From assembly GCA_948567375.1 (NCBI GenBank), contig OX419759.1, positions 8,090,744-8,154,743 on the forward strand: a stretch of DNA of 64,000 nt, written 5' to 3'. The position numbers were made by a program, and so were the translations under genes. The notes beneath the pieces were generated by a model. The model searched no databases, was not told the DNA's origin, and saw only the letters and a list, made by a program, of their open reading frames with translations. Positions 22,594 through 35,049 of this stretch are shown here, one piece after another; position 1 is the stretch's first letter, and every line of letters begins with the position of its first letter. This DNA is from Lunularia cruciata. Taxonomy: Eukaryota; Streptophyta; Marchantiopsida; Lunulariales; Lunulariaceae.

Positions 22594-24076
22594 CCAGAGC
22601 ATGGGTCGAACAAATTTGATATTCCCGACGAGTGCTGCAAGGCCCAACTGATCGCACGCCGGACCAATAACTTGACTACTCGCCAACTCCTCATCCAAGC
22701 GGTCGCGGTCTCGCTGAGACCATGGGTAAAACGACCCCATGCAGAAGTCCGTTCGATCCAATGTTACAAAAGGGAGTGGAGATATCATCCGTTTGTTAGA
22801 CGAATTTCTTTGCTTTTGTTTCTCGATAGCCTCCATGATCAGTATCAAGAAATTTTCATTTATAAATGGATTGAATATTGCTAAATGGATTGCTGTGATG
22901 GGCAAGGATTCTAAAGAGGTCACATTTATCTCACGTATCAGATCTACCCTAAAATCTTTAAGGAGACATATAAAGTCCGGTCCATTAGCGAATGGAAACC
23001 ATGATACAAATCCGTTTCGGGCAGACACTTTCCGCACATCTACAAAACAATCCACCGCCTTTGTCTTAGATTCAAAACTGGAATGCACATCAACTCCAAA
23101 ATCTAAAAGTGTCCCTACCAAGGCCAGGGGAAAATCAACGGCCGCAGCCGCGCGATGTAATGGTGTCCGTCCAGCTCTGTCCGTTGTATTTGCCAACCGC
23201 TTGGCCCATAGGTGAGTGGTTTCTTCAGTGGCGAAACCATCACCGAGGGCTTCCTGTAGGAGGAGATAAAGATACCCAATCGTATGGTGATCTACTCCCA
23301 CATGTAACGCTGTTCGCCCGCGACCATCTTTGAGTTCCAACAAAAACATTAACAATTCTCGTCCATCATCTTCCTTCACAGCCTCCCTCACAATACCCAG
23401 CCGGCACTGGGACAGGTATTGCATGTCGGCGTCCAATGTACCAGGCTCTGACCTTGCTCCTACTTTGCATAAGGCCAGAAATAAATACTCGTCCATCTGC
23501 AAGAAGTTGAACTCGCACTGTTGTTCATAGTACAGAACAACACGATCTGCGCCATTTCCAATTTCTTCTAGCACTTTCTTTGTGAATTTTCGGATTCTCT
23601 CCAATTTGTCTTCGTCAATCGCTGAGGGTACTGGACATCCTGAACCTAGCTCAATACCATAGGGATTAGATCGACATTTCACCAAAAGAGCTTTAGCAAG
23701 GAGCCAAGTAACATCCCGATCTCCATTAAGTAGAGCTGTCGCAATTGTGTCCAGTTTACAGTTTCCCTCAACGGTCAGAATCATATCTCCTAAACTTATA
23801 AGGATCAAGTGTTGTCGGATTCATATTGCTGGGTTCTCTACTCATGTCGAGATACTCTTCGGACTTGTCGATAATCCTCCTCACTAGTTGACTGCAGCCT
23901 TGTTTGACAGCTACGTGCATTGCATTGCATCCTTTCCAACCAGATTCGATTCTCTCAGCTTCAGATTCATCTGGACACATAAATAATAACTCGTTTCTCT
24001 CATCCTTATCCAGAAGACGGTCGATTGTGACGCAATTACCCTCGTGTAAAGCGGCGAACCAGTCTAGTTTTGACAT
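22522..24076 (-). pseudogene. Ankyrin-repeat protein, N-terminal part, one frameshift
   Basis: The start is the ATG at 24,074-24,076 (MSKLDW), reading FAALHEGNCVTIDRLL, a first ankyrin-like unit. The frame shifts near 23,792-23,803, where the paralogue at 51.1 kb has two extra bases and stays open through LGEMILAVEGNC. After the shift the frame continues to 22,522 with clear ankyrin repeats (GRTALHVGVDHHTIGYLYLLL and AGRTPLHRAAAAVDFPLALV, LLDFGVDVHSS). The real exon end is probably at the GTACGT near 22,593 rather than the stop at 22,522. Together with 20,802-21,866 it makes an ankyrin plus PGG gene. The 2-bp difference could be a true lesion or a sequence error, so function is uncertain. Confidence 0.7.
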
Positions 24077-24840
24077 ATTTCCCTTTCAGACGCGGACCTC
24101 TGCGACACAAAACTGTAGAGATTAGCTGTAGTAAAAATCGATCCGGAGCTGAAGTTCATTGCAGCTCCGATAGTTGGAACATATCCTACAATAAACTTGA
24201 AAACCTAATTGAGAGCGGCATGGACAAAGAAGTTTCCGTCAATCCTCTGTGAACCTATTCCATGCCTCTTCTCATCACAAGTACTGAGCTGCTCCTGATA
24301 AAGATATCGATCGGACTTCCATAAAATCTTCTGTGATCTTCTGTCCTGTGCTCAAAATTCTAGTGCGCGAGTAACCTCCACCGCTGAATAAAAGAATACA
24401 GCTAGTAGTTTGTAAACCATACGAATCCAAGTGCATGTCACAAGCCCATAGATTAGAGCTAGCTTTGCTCTATAACACTCGAAAAACGTTAGCGGCATAG
24501 ACACAAACAGAGTCGGCAGAACTTGGAGAGAAGACAAGTTCAACTTGCAGAGGCATCATATAGAAGAATCCAGTTCCGTGACCGAATAGGTCGAATTGAT
24601 GAACGGCGAAAACTGAAGTTTAGTGAAAATCAAAATCGATGCGTTAAATACAATTCAGCTGCTCTAACAGCAAGCAATTTTAAAGAATTGTTCAATTGCA
24701 ATACATCTGATAAGCCTGCAACTACCGTGCATAGCGCTAGCGCTCACCTCATAAGAACAACAATCGCGTGACTGCTGAGAGGAACCCAAATCAGAAAGAG
24801 GAAGTCGCAGCACGCACACCTCCGAGACAACATGTGTAGT
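24077..24840 (-). promoter_or_regulatory. 5' flank of the ankyrin gene, conserved at the second locus
   Basis: About 760 bp upstream of the ATG are closely repeated at 51.4-52.22 kb upstream of the paralogue (for example the segments with AGTACTGAGCTGCTCCTGAT and GTGCATAGCGCTAGCGCTCA). This suggests that 5' leader and promoter were duplicated with the gene. GCGCTAGCGC is a perfect 10-bp palindrome. No core promoter element could be assigned. Confidence 0.5.
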
Positions 24841-25628
24841 TCCCCAGTCTTTTATCTCAATGTTGAGGAAGATATCGCTATACCTTCTTTATTCATTGCT
24901 GGTTGGTTATTTGTCGGCATAGGTTTAGCTTAGATGTGTTTGGAATTCCACGGTGTGGTGTATAAGTCAAGGAAGCGATCTTCTTGTCAACTTTTCAGGG
25001 TGAGTTGACAAACTGTACCACGACAACACTCGACTAAGTCTTCCTGTAGTTTACCCGAATAAATTGTTTCTGCAGTAGAAGTGCATATATATCTCTAAAA
25101 TCTCGCTCCTTTAATTAACTCAAAGATATTACATAAATTTGGGTATAGTTAGTATTACACTAACTATTGCAATGCAAGTCTCACATGATCTTCCAGATTG
25201 TTATCTTATGTTGGATTGTTAGCATCTTGTAAGTTTCGGAGGCAAAATTTGAAACGCACGGGTTCATGTTTCAATTGCATTAGACGATACACAGACGGGA
25301 AGTGAATTGTGCATTGAAATCAAATGTTGTTTCTTTGCTCGTGGACTCCCTGTGAGCGGGGATATGATCATTTTCTCAGATTCCATGGGACGAAGTGACA
25401 TTTAGGTTTGTCAATAGGTTGTGGATACGTATGGGATGGCTTTGCATAATCCTAAACTAAGTTCTATGCGTCACGGCATACTGGGGTGAAAGAAATTTTT
25501 TCATATATATGTAAGAATTGGTTTGATGACCATGGAAATTTGACCCAGAACAAGAACTTTGCCATTGCATTGCATGTTACCACAAGTGTTGGAACGATAG
25601 AAACCTGCAAGACCCGAGTTTTACAATT
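24841..25628. other. No gene recognised
   Basis: Intergenic sequence of mixed composition. Short open frames on both strands lack motifs. Confidence 0.5.
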
Positions 25629-25944
25629 AGTTAACCTTATGATTCCCTGCTTTTTTCTTTTTTTTTTCATTTTGTCTAGAGGACACTAGCCCTTGGTCAG
25701 ATCATATAAAACATCTTACAAAAGTCCACACCTTAGTCCACTCATCGAGGATAAAACTTTATCCAACTCATGTGCATGTTCTCTATTCTCAATTAATTAA
25801 CCTTATGATTCTCGGCCTTTTTATTGTCTAGAGGACACTAGGCCCTTGGTCAGATCATATAAAACATCTTACAAAAGTACACACCTAAGTCCACTCATTG
25901 AGGATAAAATTTTATCCGACCCATGTGCATGTTCTATATTCTCT
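25629..25944. repeat. Tandem duplication, two units of about 150 bp
   Basis: Unit 1 is about 25,629-25,786 and unit 2 about 25,798-25,944. Both begin TTAACCTTATGATTC, contain TCTAGAGGACACTAG and GGTCAGATCATATAAAACAT, and end with CATGTGCATGTTCT. The differences are small. Confidence 0.85.
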
Positions 25945-25963
25945 ATCAACTATAGGAAAATGC

Positions 25964-27020
25964 GACCACATAGAATAACAAGAAGGTGAGGAAGACCTCA
26001 TCAAGCAATACAAGGATAAAAGATAAGAGGTAAAATGGGACTAACGCTAGTAATATATGAGAAATCTTTCTTACAACATCTAATATATTTGAGCTATTTA
26101 AATATATGTGGTCTAAATACTACTTGAGTATCCACAGAAGCATCATCTAATGTGCTTTTCTTTACGGATTACACCAAGCACCATTATTATGTAGATCAAT
26201 GGATGCATGTTGCCTAAAGTATGCTACAAAGTAGGAAAGTGATAATGGTACACTTATATCTAATATGATATGTTCTCATGCATATCCTTGATGCTATTGT
26301 GTGTATATATTCTCCATCCTCCAAAAGGACACCATGCCATATGGAGCAATGTTGTATCTAGGGTAAAATCATATTGACATGTCAGTAATGAAAACTCAAA
26401 TGGGTGGACCAAATCTAGTTGTTGGTATATAGAAAGTAGTTGGAGCAAGTTGGAATGCAATGTCAAGCTAGGATCAAAGAGCTCACTAGAGCAAAGAGTA
26501 AATATGTGTCATAGTAGTATAAGGAATGAATGAGTCAACTCAGAGAATGTAGCACATGTTGAAATTGTTGATCCACCAAAGAAGATTGCAAACCTCTTGT
26601 CCAATCAAAAGATTAGTAAGCAGACCATAGAAAGCACTCTCATGCCCGTGAGTATAGATCATCTCTTGTAGAATAGTACTTGGAGAAAAAAAATCACTCA
26701 ATCACATACGTCTCCAAGATTGGCTTATTAAAAAAATGAGGGGGAAATAGAGGTGCCAAGAGAAAAAATTGCACAAAAATATTATTAGTGTCATCTCCTC
26801 TTTAAGTAATAGACTCTCTGCATGAGATAGATGGATATGTATGTCTACCCTCTACATAAGTTCAACCGACATGTCTAACGGGTGCATGTCAATACAGATG
26901 TGTGTGTCTTAGTGCTGAATCCTTGTAGGACACTCAAATATTTTTGGTTCAATAACATTACCAAAGACTCTCATAATCTTACTATCAAATACTTTGATAG
27001 AAAGATTAGAGGAGTGAGGA
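25964..27020 (-). mobile_element. LINE copy, 5'-truncated with internal losses
   Basis: On the minus strand this carries, from its 3' end at the left, the tail module (25,964-26,063), the 3' untranslated region matching 4080-4257 of copy 1, the C-terminal knuckle region (26,260-26,466; CQYDFTLDTTLLHMAWC against C-x-C...H-x3-C, with the second Cys lost) and the segment around the GVFGDIIGP stretch (near 26.93-27.0 kb). It proves that tail, untranslated region and coding sequence belong together. Confidence 0.8.
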
Positions 27021-27495
27021 AACTTGACAAAGTCCATCAACTTATATTTCGATTCATTGAATGCCTTGCTCGTGCTGCAGCTTGCACAAAGATTATTGGA
27101 TATGACGATCAAGACAAGGTGACATATTCCTGTTCAACACAAGCATGAGAATATACGATTTTACTATAGCAATTGAAAAATTCTCTTGTGCATATATTCA
27201 ACTGATTCAGCATCAATGGCACATGGAAACTATAGATAGGGGATAGAAAGAGTAGAGACGAGAGTAAACTTGAGAGTCCATCGACTTTATATTTCAATTC
27301 GTTGAATGCCTCGCTCTTGCTGCAGCTTGCACAAAAATTATTGGACATGACAATAAAGGCAAAGGTGACGACATATTCCTGTTCAACACAAGAATGAGAA
27401 TATACGATTTTACTACAGCAACTGAAAATTTCTCTTGTGCATATAGTCAACTGATTCAACATCAATGGCACATGCAAATTATAGATAGCTGTCAT
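27010..27495. repeat. Tandem duplication, two units of about 230 bp
   Basis: Unit 1 is about 27,010-27,245 and unit 2 about 27,268-27,495. Both contain GCTGCAGCTTGCACAAA, CATATTCCTGTTCAACACAA and GAGAATATACGATTTTACTA. A third copy lies inverted at about 44.57-44.74 kb. No coding function is recognised. Confidence 0.85.
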
Positions 27496-27499
27496 TTAA

Positions 27500-28045
27500 T
27501 CGTATGTCTTTTGAAACTTTTCGAGCCGAATCTAGATCTCTACTTACCTTTCTCGTGCTACTAAAATTGCTTAAATTTATTTATCAGCAATGATTTTCGA
27601 AACACGGACCGATTTGACTTAAATGTACTGGTTCGAATAAGTTTCCGAAACGCCGATCCATTTGACTGAAAATGTACTAATTGGAATAGGTATTTGTTTA
27701 GGTGACAGCGAGTTTAGATAATGCACACTTTTCATAAAGTCGCAAGAATGACCAAACAGCAATGGTCCATGGTGCGTGAGATAGTTAGGCTGGGTAAAAG
27801 AGAGAAACAAACGACCACATAGAACACATGACGGATGGGAAGACCCCATCAAACAGTAAGGAAGACAAAAGAGGTAAAATGGTGTTAGGTCCAATAGTAT
27901 CGATATCTGGGTAAAAGATGGGATCGCAGGTTTTGTTTGACGAAATACTTTTGCTTCGGAGGTATACGGTATACCTGATTGTCTACTTAGCTGTTAATGC
28001 GAGGAATATGTCAACCTTCCTACTATGATATATCTCCATTATTAC
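27500..28045 (+). repeat. Dispersed repeat (copy of 8.35-8.76 kb)
   Basis: Same landmarks as at 8.35 kb (GAATCTAGATCTCTACTTAC, GGTGACAGCGAGTTTAGATA). It is interrupted by a LINE tail module at 27.8-27.9 kb that the 8.35-kb copy lacks. The inverted partner is 44.0-44.54 kb. Confidence 0.65.
27806..27905 (-). repeat. LINE tail module
   Basis: Reverse-complement copy: ACGACCACATAGAACAC, GATGGGAAGACCCCATCAA, then GGTAAAATGGTGTTAGG. No LINE coding sequence is adjacent, and it sits inside another repeat, consistent with independent insertion. Confidence 0.75.
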
Positions 28046-28142
28046 AGAAATTGTTTTTATAGTGATATCGAGGATTACTCAAAGATGTGTGAAAATCACC
28101 AATCTTGGATTCAGTTAACGCGGTCATCCCAAATCGACCACG

Positions 28143-28257
28143 AAAACGATGACCGCGTAGAATAACAGGAAGGATGGAAAAACCAGAAGAAGAAGAAACG
28201 GTACAAGGATGAGACATAATGGGTAAAATGGGATTAAGACCCACAGTATCTCCACAC
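28143..28257 (-). repeat. LINE tail module
   Basis: Reverse-complement copy: ATGACCGCGTAGAATAACA, GGAAGGATGG, then GGTAAAATGGGATTAAG. It includes a short GAAGAAGAAGAA expansion in the middle and has no adjacent LINE coding sequence. Confidence 0.7.
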
Positions 28258-28259
28258 AT

Positions 28260-31200
28260 CCCAAATCATGGGACTAGGCGGGATTGCGATTTAACTTGCA
28301 GGGCTACCACCTAGATTACAGATTAACTTAGGCACAGAACTCTTATATAATTTTGCAATATCGTCATACTCATCTTGCTACCGCATGGCCAAGTCAATTC
28401 GTGCGTTAAGAATTTCACTCCTACTACCGACCATGGTAATATAAAATTTCCCTCCTACTTTACCTATGATATTATCTTGTCATGAGCTCTAATTTAATTG
28501 GAATGGGAAAACGTTAGAACAGAATAGACACAATGTGAATTACCAATTTAATTCCCACATTTTCCTATTTCACTTATTTTCAATAACGACCATCTAATGT
28601 AACATCAAAATTTTATTACTAATACAACTTATCTGGTAGCAGAGTAATGGTTTAGGTATATTTCCTACCTTACTAATTGAGCGAATGACTGATATTATAG
28701 ACTGAGCCAAGAGTGAAGGGTTATATCACCTTTCTTACTTATCATTCACCGCGGAGAGCGAAACACTTGCCAGTTCGGTAACTGATTCTGAATATGAATC
28801 GTTACTACATTACATTTCTGAACATGTACATTACCTTCCTGAACACTGAACAGGAAGAATCTGGGGTAAAGTTTCGTAGACTTCAATATGAAACTAGAAG
28901 AAGTTGATCTATTGGTTCGAGTATTCAATCTAATAGGTTGTCAATTTATATCATGCCAAGCTTAGGTATCCCCAATCTAGTGGTTATGAATTTGGTACTC
29001 TAGCTTGGGCATGTCTCACCAACGAAAGTTTACCCTTGTAGCTTGACATAAAATTTAAGGTGAATATAGTAGCAAGTAAATATTATCATAGAGATGCGAG
29101 AAAGATAATGTTATAAGTCTTAAACTCAAATCTTGTTTAATTTTAATTATTTTTAATATTCCTATTTTATGTTTTGATAAACAGAAGTGAAATTTTGTAA
29201 GTTAAAATATCTAAGTTAGAGAATTTCATTCTGGTGATTAGAAGTAAATCTTGAGAGTATATATACTGTTATAAGAGCAAGTAAGATGAGTCAAAAAATA
29301 CAAAAAGCCTATCATCTTTTTCATTCTATATGGTTTAGCTGCATTAGCCTAATCTATCATGGCACATAAATACATATCAAATGTTTTTAAGAATTGGATA
29401 CTAGATTAAAAACTTGCTGATAGAATGTTTTGCAACTAGTATTATTTTCTCCTTGCAAGGAAGTGAGTCCAATCAACATCATATCAACCTATCACTTGTA
29501 AACCTTAAACTTTTGATAATGAGCAATAGTTGCATCTTATACAAGAAGTAAGATGTAGTTGAAGGAGTGCATGAGATATTTTCACAACTTTAATATAGCT
29601 TGTTGATAACATCTAGTTAATGTGCAAGCTTGCTTGTGATGGATGGACAGAAAATAATTTGGTTTATTATGGGTGATCGTGCTCTTGGCGTAAAATGAAA
29701 TCAAATTAATTCAAATTGTGGTACTTTGTCAAATTTCTCTTGAGATAAAGACTTAAATGTGTGAGCTAGTAACTTGATGTTTTAATCAATTTAGCATATT
29801 TTGGATATGTAGGATATTTTGAATTCAAAACTGCCCAACCTTGTTAATGTGCAAATTAACTCATCTTTCAAATTGGGTTTGTGTAAGAGGTTTGGAGTTT
29901 ATATGAGATTACTTGTTGAAGTTATTTGGTATAGCATCCATTATATGTTTTTGTATTCAGAATATTGAATAGTTTTACTTGCTATAGAATATATGATCAT
30001 CAATGTCTGGTACATTTGCCTTCAATATTATGTCTCCTACACAGTATGTCCATTTAATTGCATTTGATTTTATAATATACTTCATATGATTTGGATCTTG
30101 ACTTGATTACATAAAGGGAGGCATGCTCCTTTGATCTATTGATATATGCCAATACATTCTTGTTATAACAATACCTTCTACTATTCACATTCTTCTTCTT
30201 CTACTACTTCACATTTTTGGTACTTTTTCTACATTTGGGCATTGTTCTTTTTGCTATAACACAATCTAAGTGCTTTGACATTAGTCTTGTTTCCAGTAAT
30301 CTTATTCCAAAATTTTATGAGTGTTGTTCTTCAAGGTTCAATCTCATTCTGAATTGTTATTCAATTTCAAGATATTGAAAATTTTTCAATTAAATTATAT
30401 TATGTGGGATGTAAGAAATGTCGAAGGTGAAGATATGAATGACTACAATTCCATTATCTTCCTCGAGTTCAGATTTGACTTCCCTATATCTTTCCTCTTG
30501 TAGTAAAGTTGGTGAGACCTGGATGACTTTGAGGTAATTTTCTAAAAGATACAAAGTTTCATACATGTGCTTGTCATATTGCATCAATTCTTATGTTTTC
30601 CTGGGGTTACACATTAAATTTTTTATTTTTTTGAGTTTTTATATATTATTATATTTGGCTTTCTTAGACCAATCTTCATATTTGTATTCTTTAGTGTGTA
30701 AAAGCAAAGTTGCATGTACTATATGATATGATGTGAAGTTTTGTACACTCTTAGTTTGTAGGTTATTTTTTATTTTAATACTTTCTAGATATGCCTCACT
30801 AACCTGTATCTGAATTTTTCAAATTTTTTGAAAGTATTGAATAGGTTATGCTCATGGTATCTGAGAGTAAACATTTTATTCAACATTATACATACCTTAC
30901 CACCGTCTATTTCCATGTTCTATATATGTTTTAAATTTCTAAGTAGATCAGCATACATGTTTATGCTTGTATTACTTTTCGGAGTTATTGAAAGGATTAG
31001 ATTTGTACAATGAATTCTGCATAGTACCTTACACTCCTTGCAGATTTCTACATGCATTATTTAGCAGCCCAAATCAAGTATCTAAGAAGATGTAATTTCT
31101 TTAGATTCCCAAGTACCATACAATATTATTAACTTTAATATTTTATCCATTGGATGTCACTTTCTTACAGTATCACATTCCTTTACTTGACACGCAATAC

Positions 31201-31835
31201 ATCACTCTAGTTAATGACCGGGAAAAAAGCCATTGATTCGGTGAACACTTTGCTCATTCAAGTAAAATTTTGATCATCACCAGCTGGACAAAAAATCGTA
31301 AGGAAAATAAATGACAAACTAAACTCAAAACTCGCAGCATGTGGTTCATGTTTATTTATGCAACTCGATTATGAATATTCCGTAATACTAATCCCTACGG
31401 TGATATCACGTCAACCATGTCCTGTCTTCTGTCCATTACGCCGCTCATGGTCGGACCATGTTTGTGTCTCCTGTCTAATATGGATCTCTTTGCTTGGTTC
31501 ATTATCCAAGGAACTAGGAGAAGTGAATAGTGTTATACAACCAATCCATCAGAAGGTTGATCAGTGCTATCCTACGGCTTCCAGCAAGGAGTGGTTGAGT
31601 GTCTTGATTATCGTACTTCAATAATGGATGCATGTTAATCGCCTTTTAGTGTTGTATTAAACTTGGTTGCAGTCGCCAAAAGAAAGTTACATAGTTGTGA
31701 GGAAACATAGAAAACCTAAATTTGAAAATAAGCTTTAATCTAACAGTCAAAAACCTCGATTGAAGTTCAGAGAGTCTAAGGAAGTAAAGTCTTGCACTAT
31801 CTCTAGAGACTAAAGCAAACTGCAACTTTGTTAAA
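28260..31835. other. AT-rich 3.6-kb stretch, no gene recognised
   Basis: A long A+T-rich region with short scattered open frames. No LTR pair, LINE tail or splice-flanked coding block could be supported. Old, heavily mutated mobile-element sequence is likely but not demonstrable by eye. Confidence 0.45.
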
Positions 31836-31837
31836 AG

Positions 31838-34470
31838 GAAACGCGACTGCGTAGGAAATACGAAGGATGGAATTGGGATTCAGAATTTGCTGCAAAATCC
31901 TATAGTTGGAGATCTTGCAAGCTGCTATTGCACTCGTTGCCCATCCCGGGGGATGGGTAGTCACTCACTCCAAAACTGTATCATGTGCGGGTCCGTAACC
32001 ATGATATCTACTACTATCACCTGATCATCTTGGACCAATATAAGTCTGCCCTAACATGTGTCGTCTACAAAGCATACAAACACTCCTTCCAAGGCAAGTA
32101 TCCACTCTCTTGTGCCATAGCAAACACTACGTCCCTAATAGCATCATGGGTAGTTATCCTCTATTCTCCAAAAGGATAGCGTTTCATATGGACCGTTGTT
32201 GCATCTAATGTAGAACCACACTCACAAGTGAGTAATGAAGATGCAAATGGGTGGACCAAACCTAGGTGAAACCTCAAGATGTAGAGAAAGTAGTTGGTGC
32301 AAGTCGGAATGCCCTAATGCTCAGTCAAGCTAGGATCCAAGAGCCAGCACCCTTGCCGGAGCAAGAGCAAAGACGTGCTCTAATAGCATGAGGAATGGAC
32401 GAGTCAACTAAGAGAGAATGTAGCATATGCTAACACTATCTCTCCATCAAGGAAGACTGTAAACCTCTAATCCAATATGACAATAGTGAAGCAAAAGATG
32501 GAAGGTCCTTGTGTGCGCGTGGGGATAGACTATCTTTCATCTGCCATAATAACACTTGGAGCAAAAAGGATCACTCCTCCACCTCTATCACATAAGGATC
32601 CAAAACCATCCTATCAACCACCACAAAATAAGAGGAACATAGGGGTGCCAAGAAAGCCCAACTACCCAAAAATGCTATAGGTGTTGTATCTTCCATAGAG
32701 AGCAAGCCAACCCTTCCACAAGAGATCAGTAAAGATGTTTGTTTATGTGCCAAATCCCTTGTCACTCAAATGTCCCTGGTCCAATAATATCACCAAAGAC
32801 TCCCATAATCCTCCTATCAAAAGCTCTCAGATGTGATAGGAAGGTCAAGGAGGGGGGAACTGTGTGGAGGAGGAAAGTCAATCGACAAGCAATACGAGAG
32901 GAGATTTTACCAAAATCCACATGCAGATCTCTTAGTAATGGAAGATCATCTACATGGAGAACATCCTCTATACGGACAACATCTAAGAAGCATGTGACAA
33001 AGTCCTTGGACCCTACTGGCACTCCAAGAACACGCAATCCATTTGTAGATATGATACATCCCTCTAGAAGCTCAAGGTGGGGAGGGATACCTAAAGGGGA
33101 CCATGCCTTGCACTTTGGCACCTTGACTTTCAAACCTACTAGATATAGCTTGGTAGTCAAGTGATCAAAGGCCTGCCTAATCTAATCTATAAGGCCCATG
33201 ATGTGTGTATTATCTACCAAGGAGGAAAATACACAACATGGCATGGCCAAAGTAGTAGATAAGAGAGCTCTAAAGTGAGCCATGGGAAATAAAGGTCCCC
33301 TTAAAGGATCTCGTTGACATGTACCTATAGTCGACTCCAAGACGGTGAATCCATCTTGTAAGGGGAAGCAAGAGAGCCATAAAAAGACCACACAAAAATA
33401 ATAAGACTCACCAAGGATCCATGGGCCTTCCTAAGCTCTCTAAAGATGGATGCTCGTGAGATGTTATTAAAATTGTTCTCAGACGACCCACTCCGGATGG
33501 GATATCTAAGAGTGCCCTAATGCTAATAGATATAGCCTCATATCCTCTAGGTGTACTAACTACAAACTGATGTGGACTATGGTGTTGTTGGAAGTGAGAA
33601 TGATGCTAAGGACAATGGTGTGGCTTAGCAAATGCAAAAATATCTCTCCAATAGCAATCCCTCGTGTCGTTCTCCATCATGAGAAGTCAACTAGCACCTA
33701 ACACTTGACTAAAAAATAAAGTAATGTCTCCTCTTGCTACTATTGCAACCACTTGAGACAACTCAATAAAACCACTAGAAGGATCATCCACCTAAAAGTA
33801 ATATCTCTGATGCTCATATACCATCCCTAACAAACCTCTTGAGGAAAGGCAAAGGGCAGTGCACAATGCTTGTGCAAAAAGTGATCTATCAAGATATAAA
33901 GGCTGCTTAGTTTGATAATCTAAGACCTTTAGTGGTGATCTCTCTCTTGCCATAGGATATAATGAGCGTGTGGAAGAGATAGTCTCATTAGTAGGACTAG
34001 GCATGGACAAAGGATGTAGCGCTCATGTTGCTCTACTAAACTCTCCCGCTTGAACCCAATGTCTTACTCCGTTGTAAATGAGTGGACTCTATGGTATCCT
34101 ATGGCAAACATTGTATCTTAAAATGTGCAGCCCTAGCACACTCCTTGTGTAAGGCAGCCCAATCCTCAGGGAAAAATTGATGAAATCTAGCAACCACCTC
34201 TCTATCCCCTGCACGTCCCCCTCTCGCATAGCAAATACACCATTGAGGGAGTAAGAGGAATATGAATCATGCTAACTTGTCCAAGGGATCATAGTGCCAA
34301 ATGATCAAGTGGTAAGTGAAAAGCTTGTCTAGCCTCATCATGGAGTGTATGGAGTAGCCTATGGAATAGATGTGGACATGGAAAACTAGTCTCAAATAAC
34401 CCCAAATGCAACCCACTTGAGAAGCTAACCACTCCCATGACTTGATTGATGTCCCTTGAAGTATAAAAAA
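31838..34470 (-). mobile_element. LINE copy 2, 5'-truncated
   Basis: Minus-strand copy of the element at 1.0-4.35 kb, with the tail remnant at its left end (31,838-31,880). Recognisable pieces are the nuclease region (31.9-32.3 kb), the segment with GVFGDIIGPGTFE (32,762-33,160, open for 132 codons), the reverse transcriptase GTCQRDPLRGPLF block (33,182-33,391) and the upstream SPTNETIS segment (33,792-34,010). Many indels interrupt the frame. The catalytic ADD is DN-altered (LVDNTHI). The copy starts abruptly near 34,470, where it joins gypsy element 2. The finger domain is absent, as expected for 5' truncation during target-primed reverse transcription. Confidence 0.8.
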
Positions 34471-34539
34471 CCCAAGCCCGAGGAGAGAAATAAGAGAATG
34501 GAAGATCACATTGGGACACTTGAGTATGAATGTGGCAAC

Positions 34540-34816
34540 ACACAATGATACAATCAACTTTGTACTCCTCATGATCATTGATAAGGATGGGAGGAGGATG
34601 AGGTTGGACACAAGAGGAAAATGAATATGGATTAGATACAAAGGGTTTCAACTTGGAGATGTGAAAGATAGGATGGATATGCATATGACAAGGCAAGATA
34701 AGTTGATAAGCAATAAGAGAAATAATTTGAGTGACATCAAAGGGTCCTATCCAATAAGAGGTGAGTTTAAAAACTTGGGTATCAAGTGGGAGGGGTAGGT
34801 TACTAGAGGAGAGCAT
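34540..34816 (-). pseudogene. Gypsy integrase C-terminal domain remnant
   Basis: The open frame reads a G-P-F-D-V block, then IAYQLILPCHMHIHPIFHIS and LKPF. This is the standard end of gypsy integrases (G-P-F...AY-L-LP...IHPVFHVS-LKP). The same frame runs on through the element end into LINE copy 2, giving an accidental gypsy-LINE fusion frame down to 34,289. Confidence 0.8.
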
Positions 34817-35049
34817 GACCTTATCACTGACTTGAAAGGTAAAATCATGATGATGGTGGTTTTCATATTGTTTTTATTAATTCTGAGCAACAAGGAGATG
34901 AGATTTGGCTTGTTGGAAAGATTAGGATATGGTGGTAGTATGAGGGACATGAGATGGAGGAGGAGCAAGAAGGGCATCAAGAACAAGTGGGTCTTGGCCA
35001 AAATTGAGGAAGAAAGGAGAGAATCCGGTGCTTGCCTATTTGGAATTAT

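Noticed and set aside
22555..23530. Plus-strand open frames across the ankyrin exon
   Set aside because: They are shadows of the minus-strand ankyrin repeats, which have clear family motifs.
28260..31835. Possible Copia-type remnant near 29.6 kb
   Set aside because: Only a vague resemblance in one broken frame; no LTR pair, no integrase or RT motif could be confirmed.
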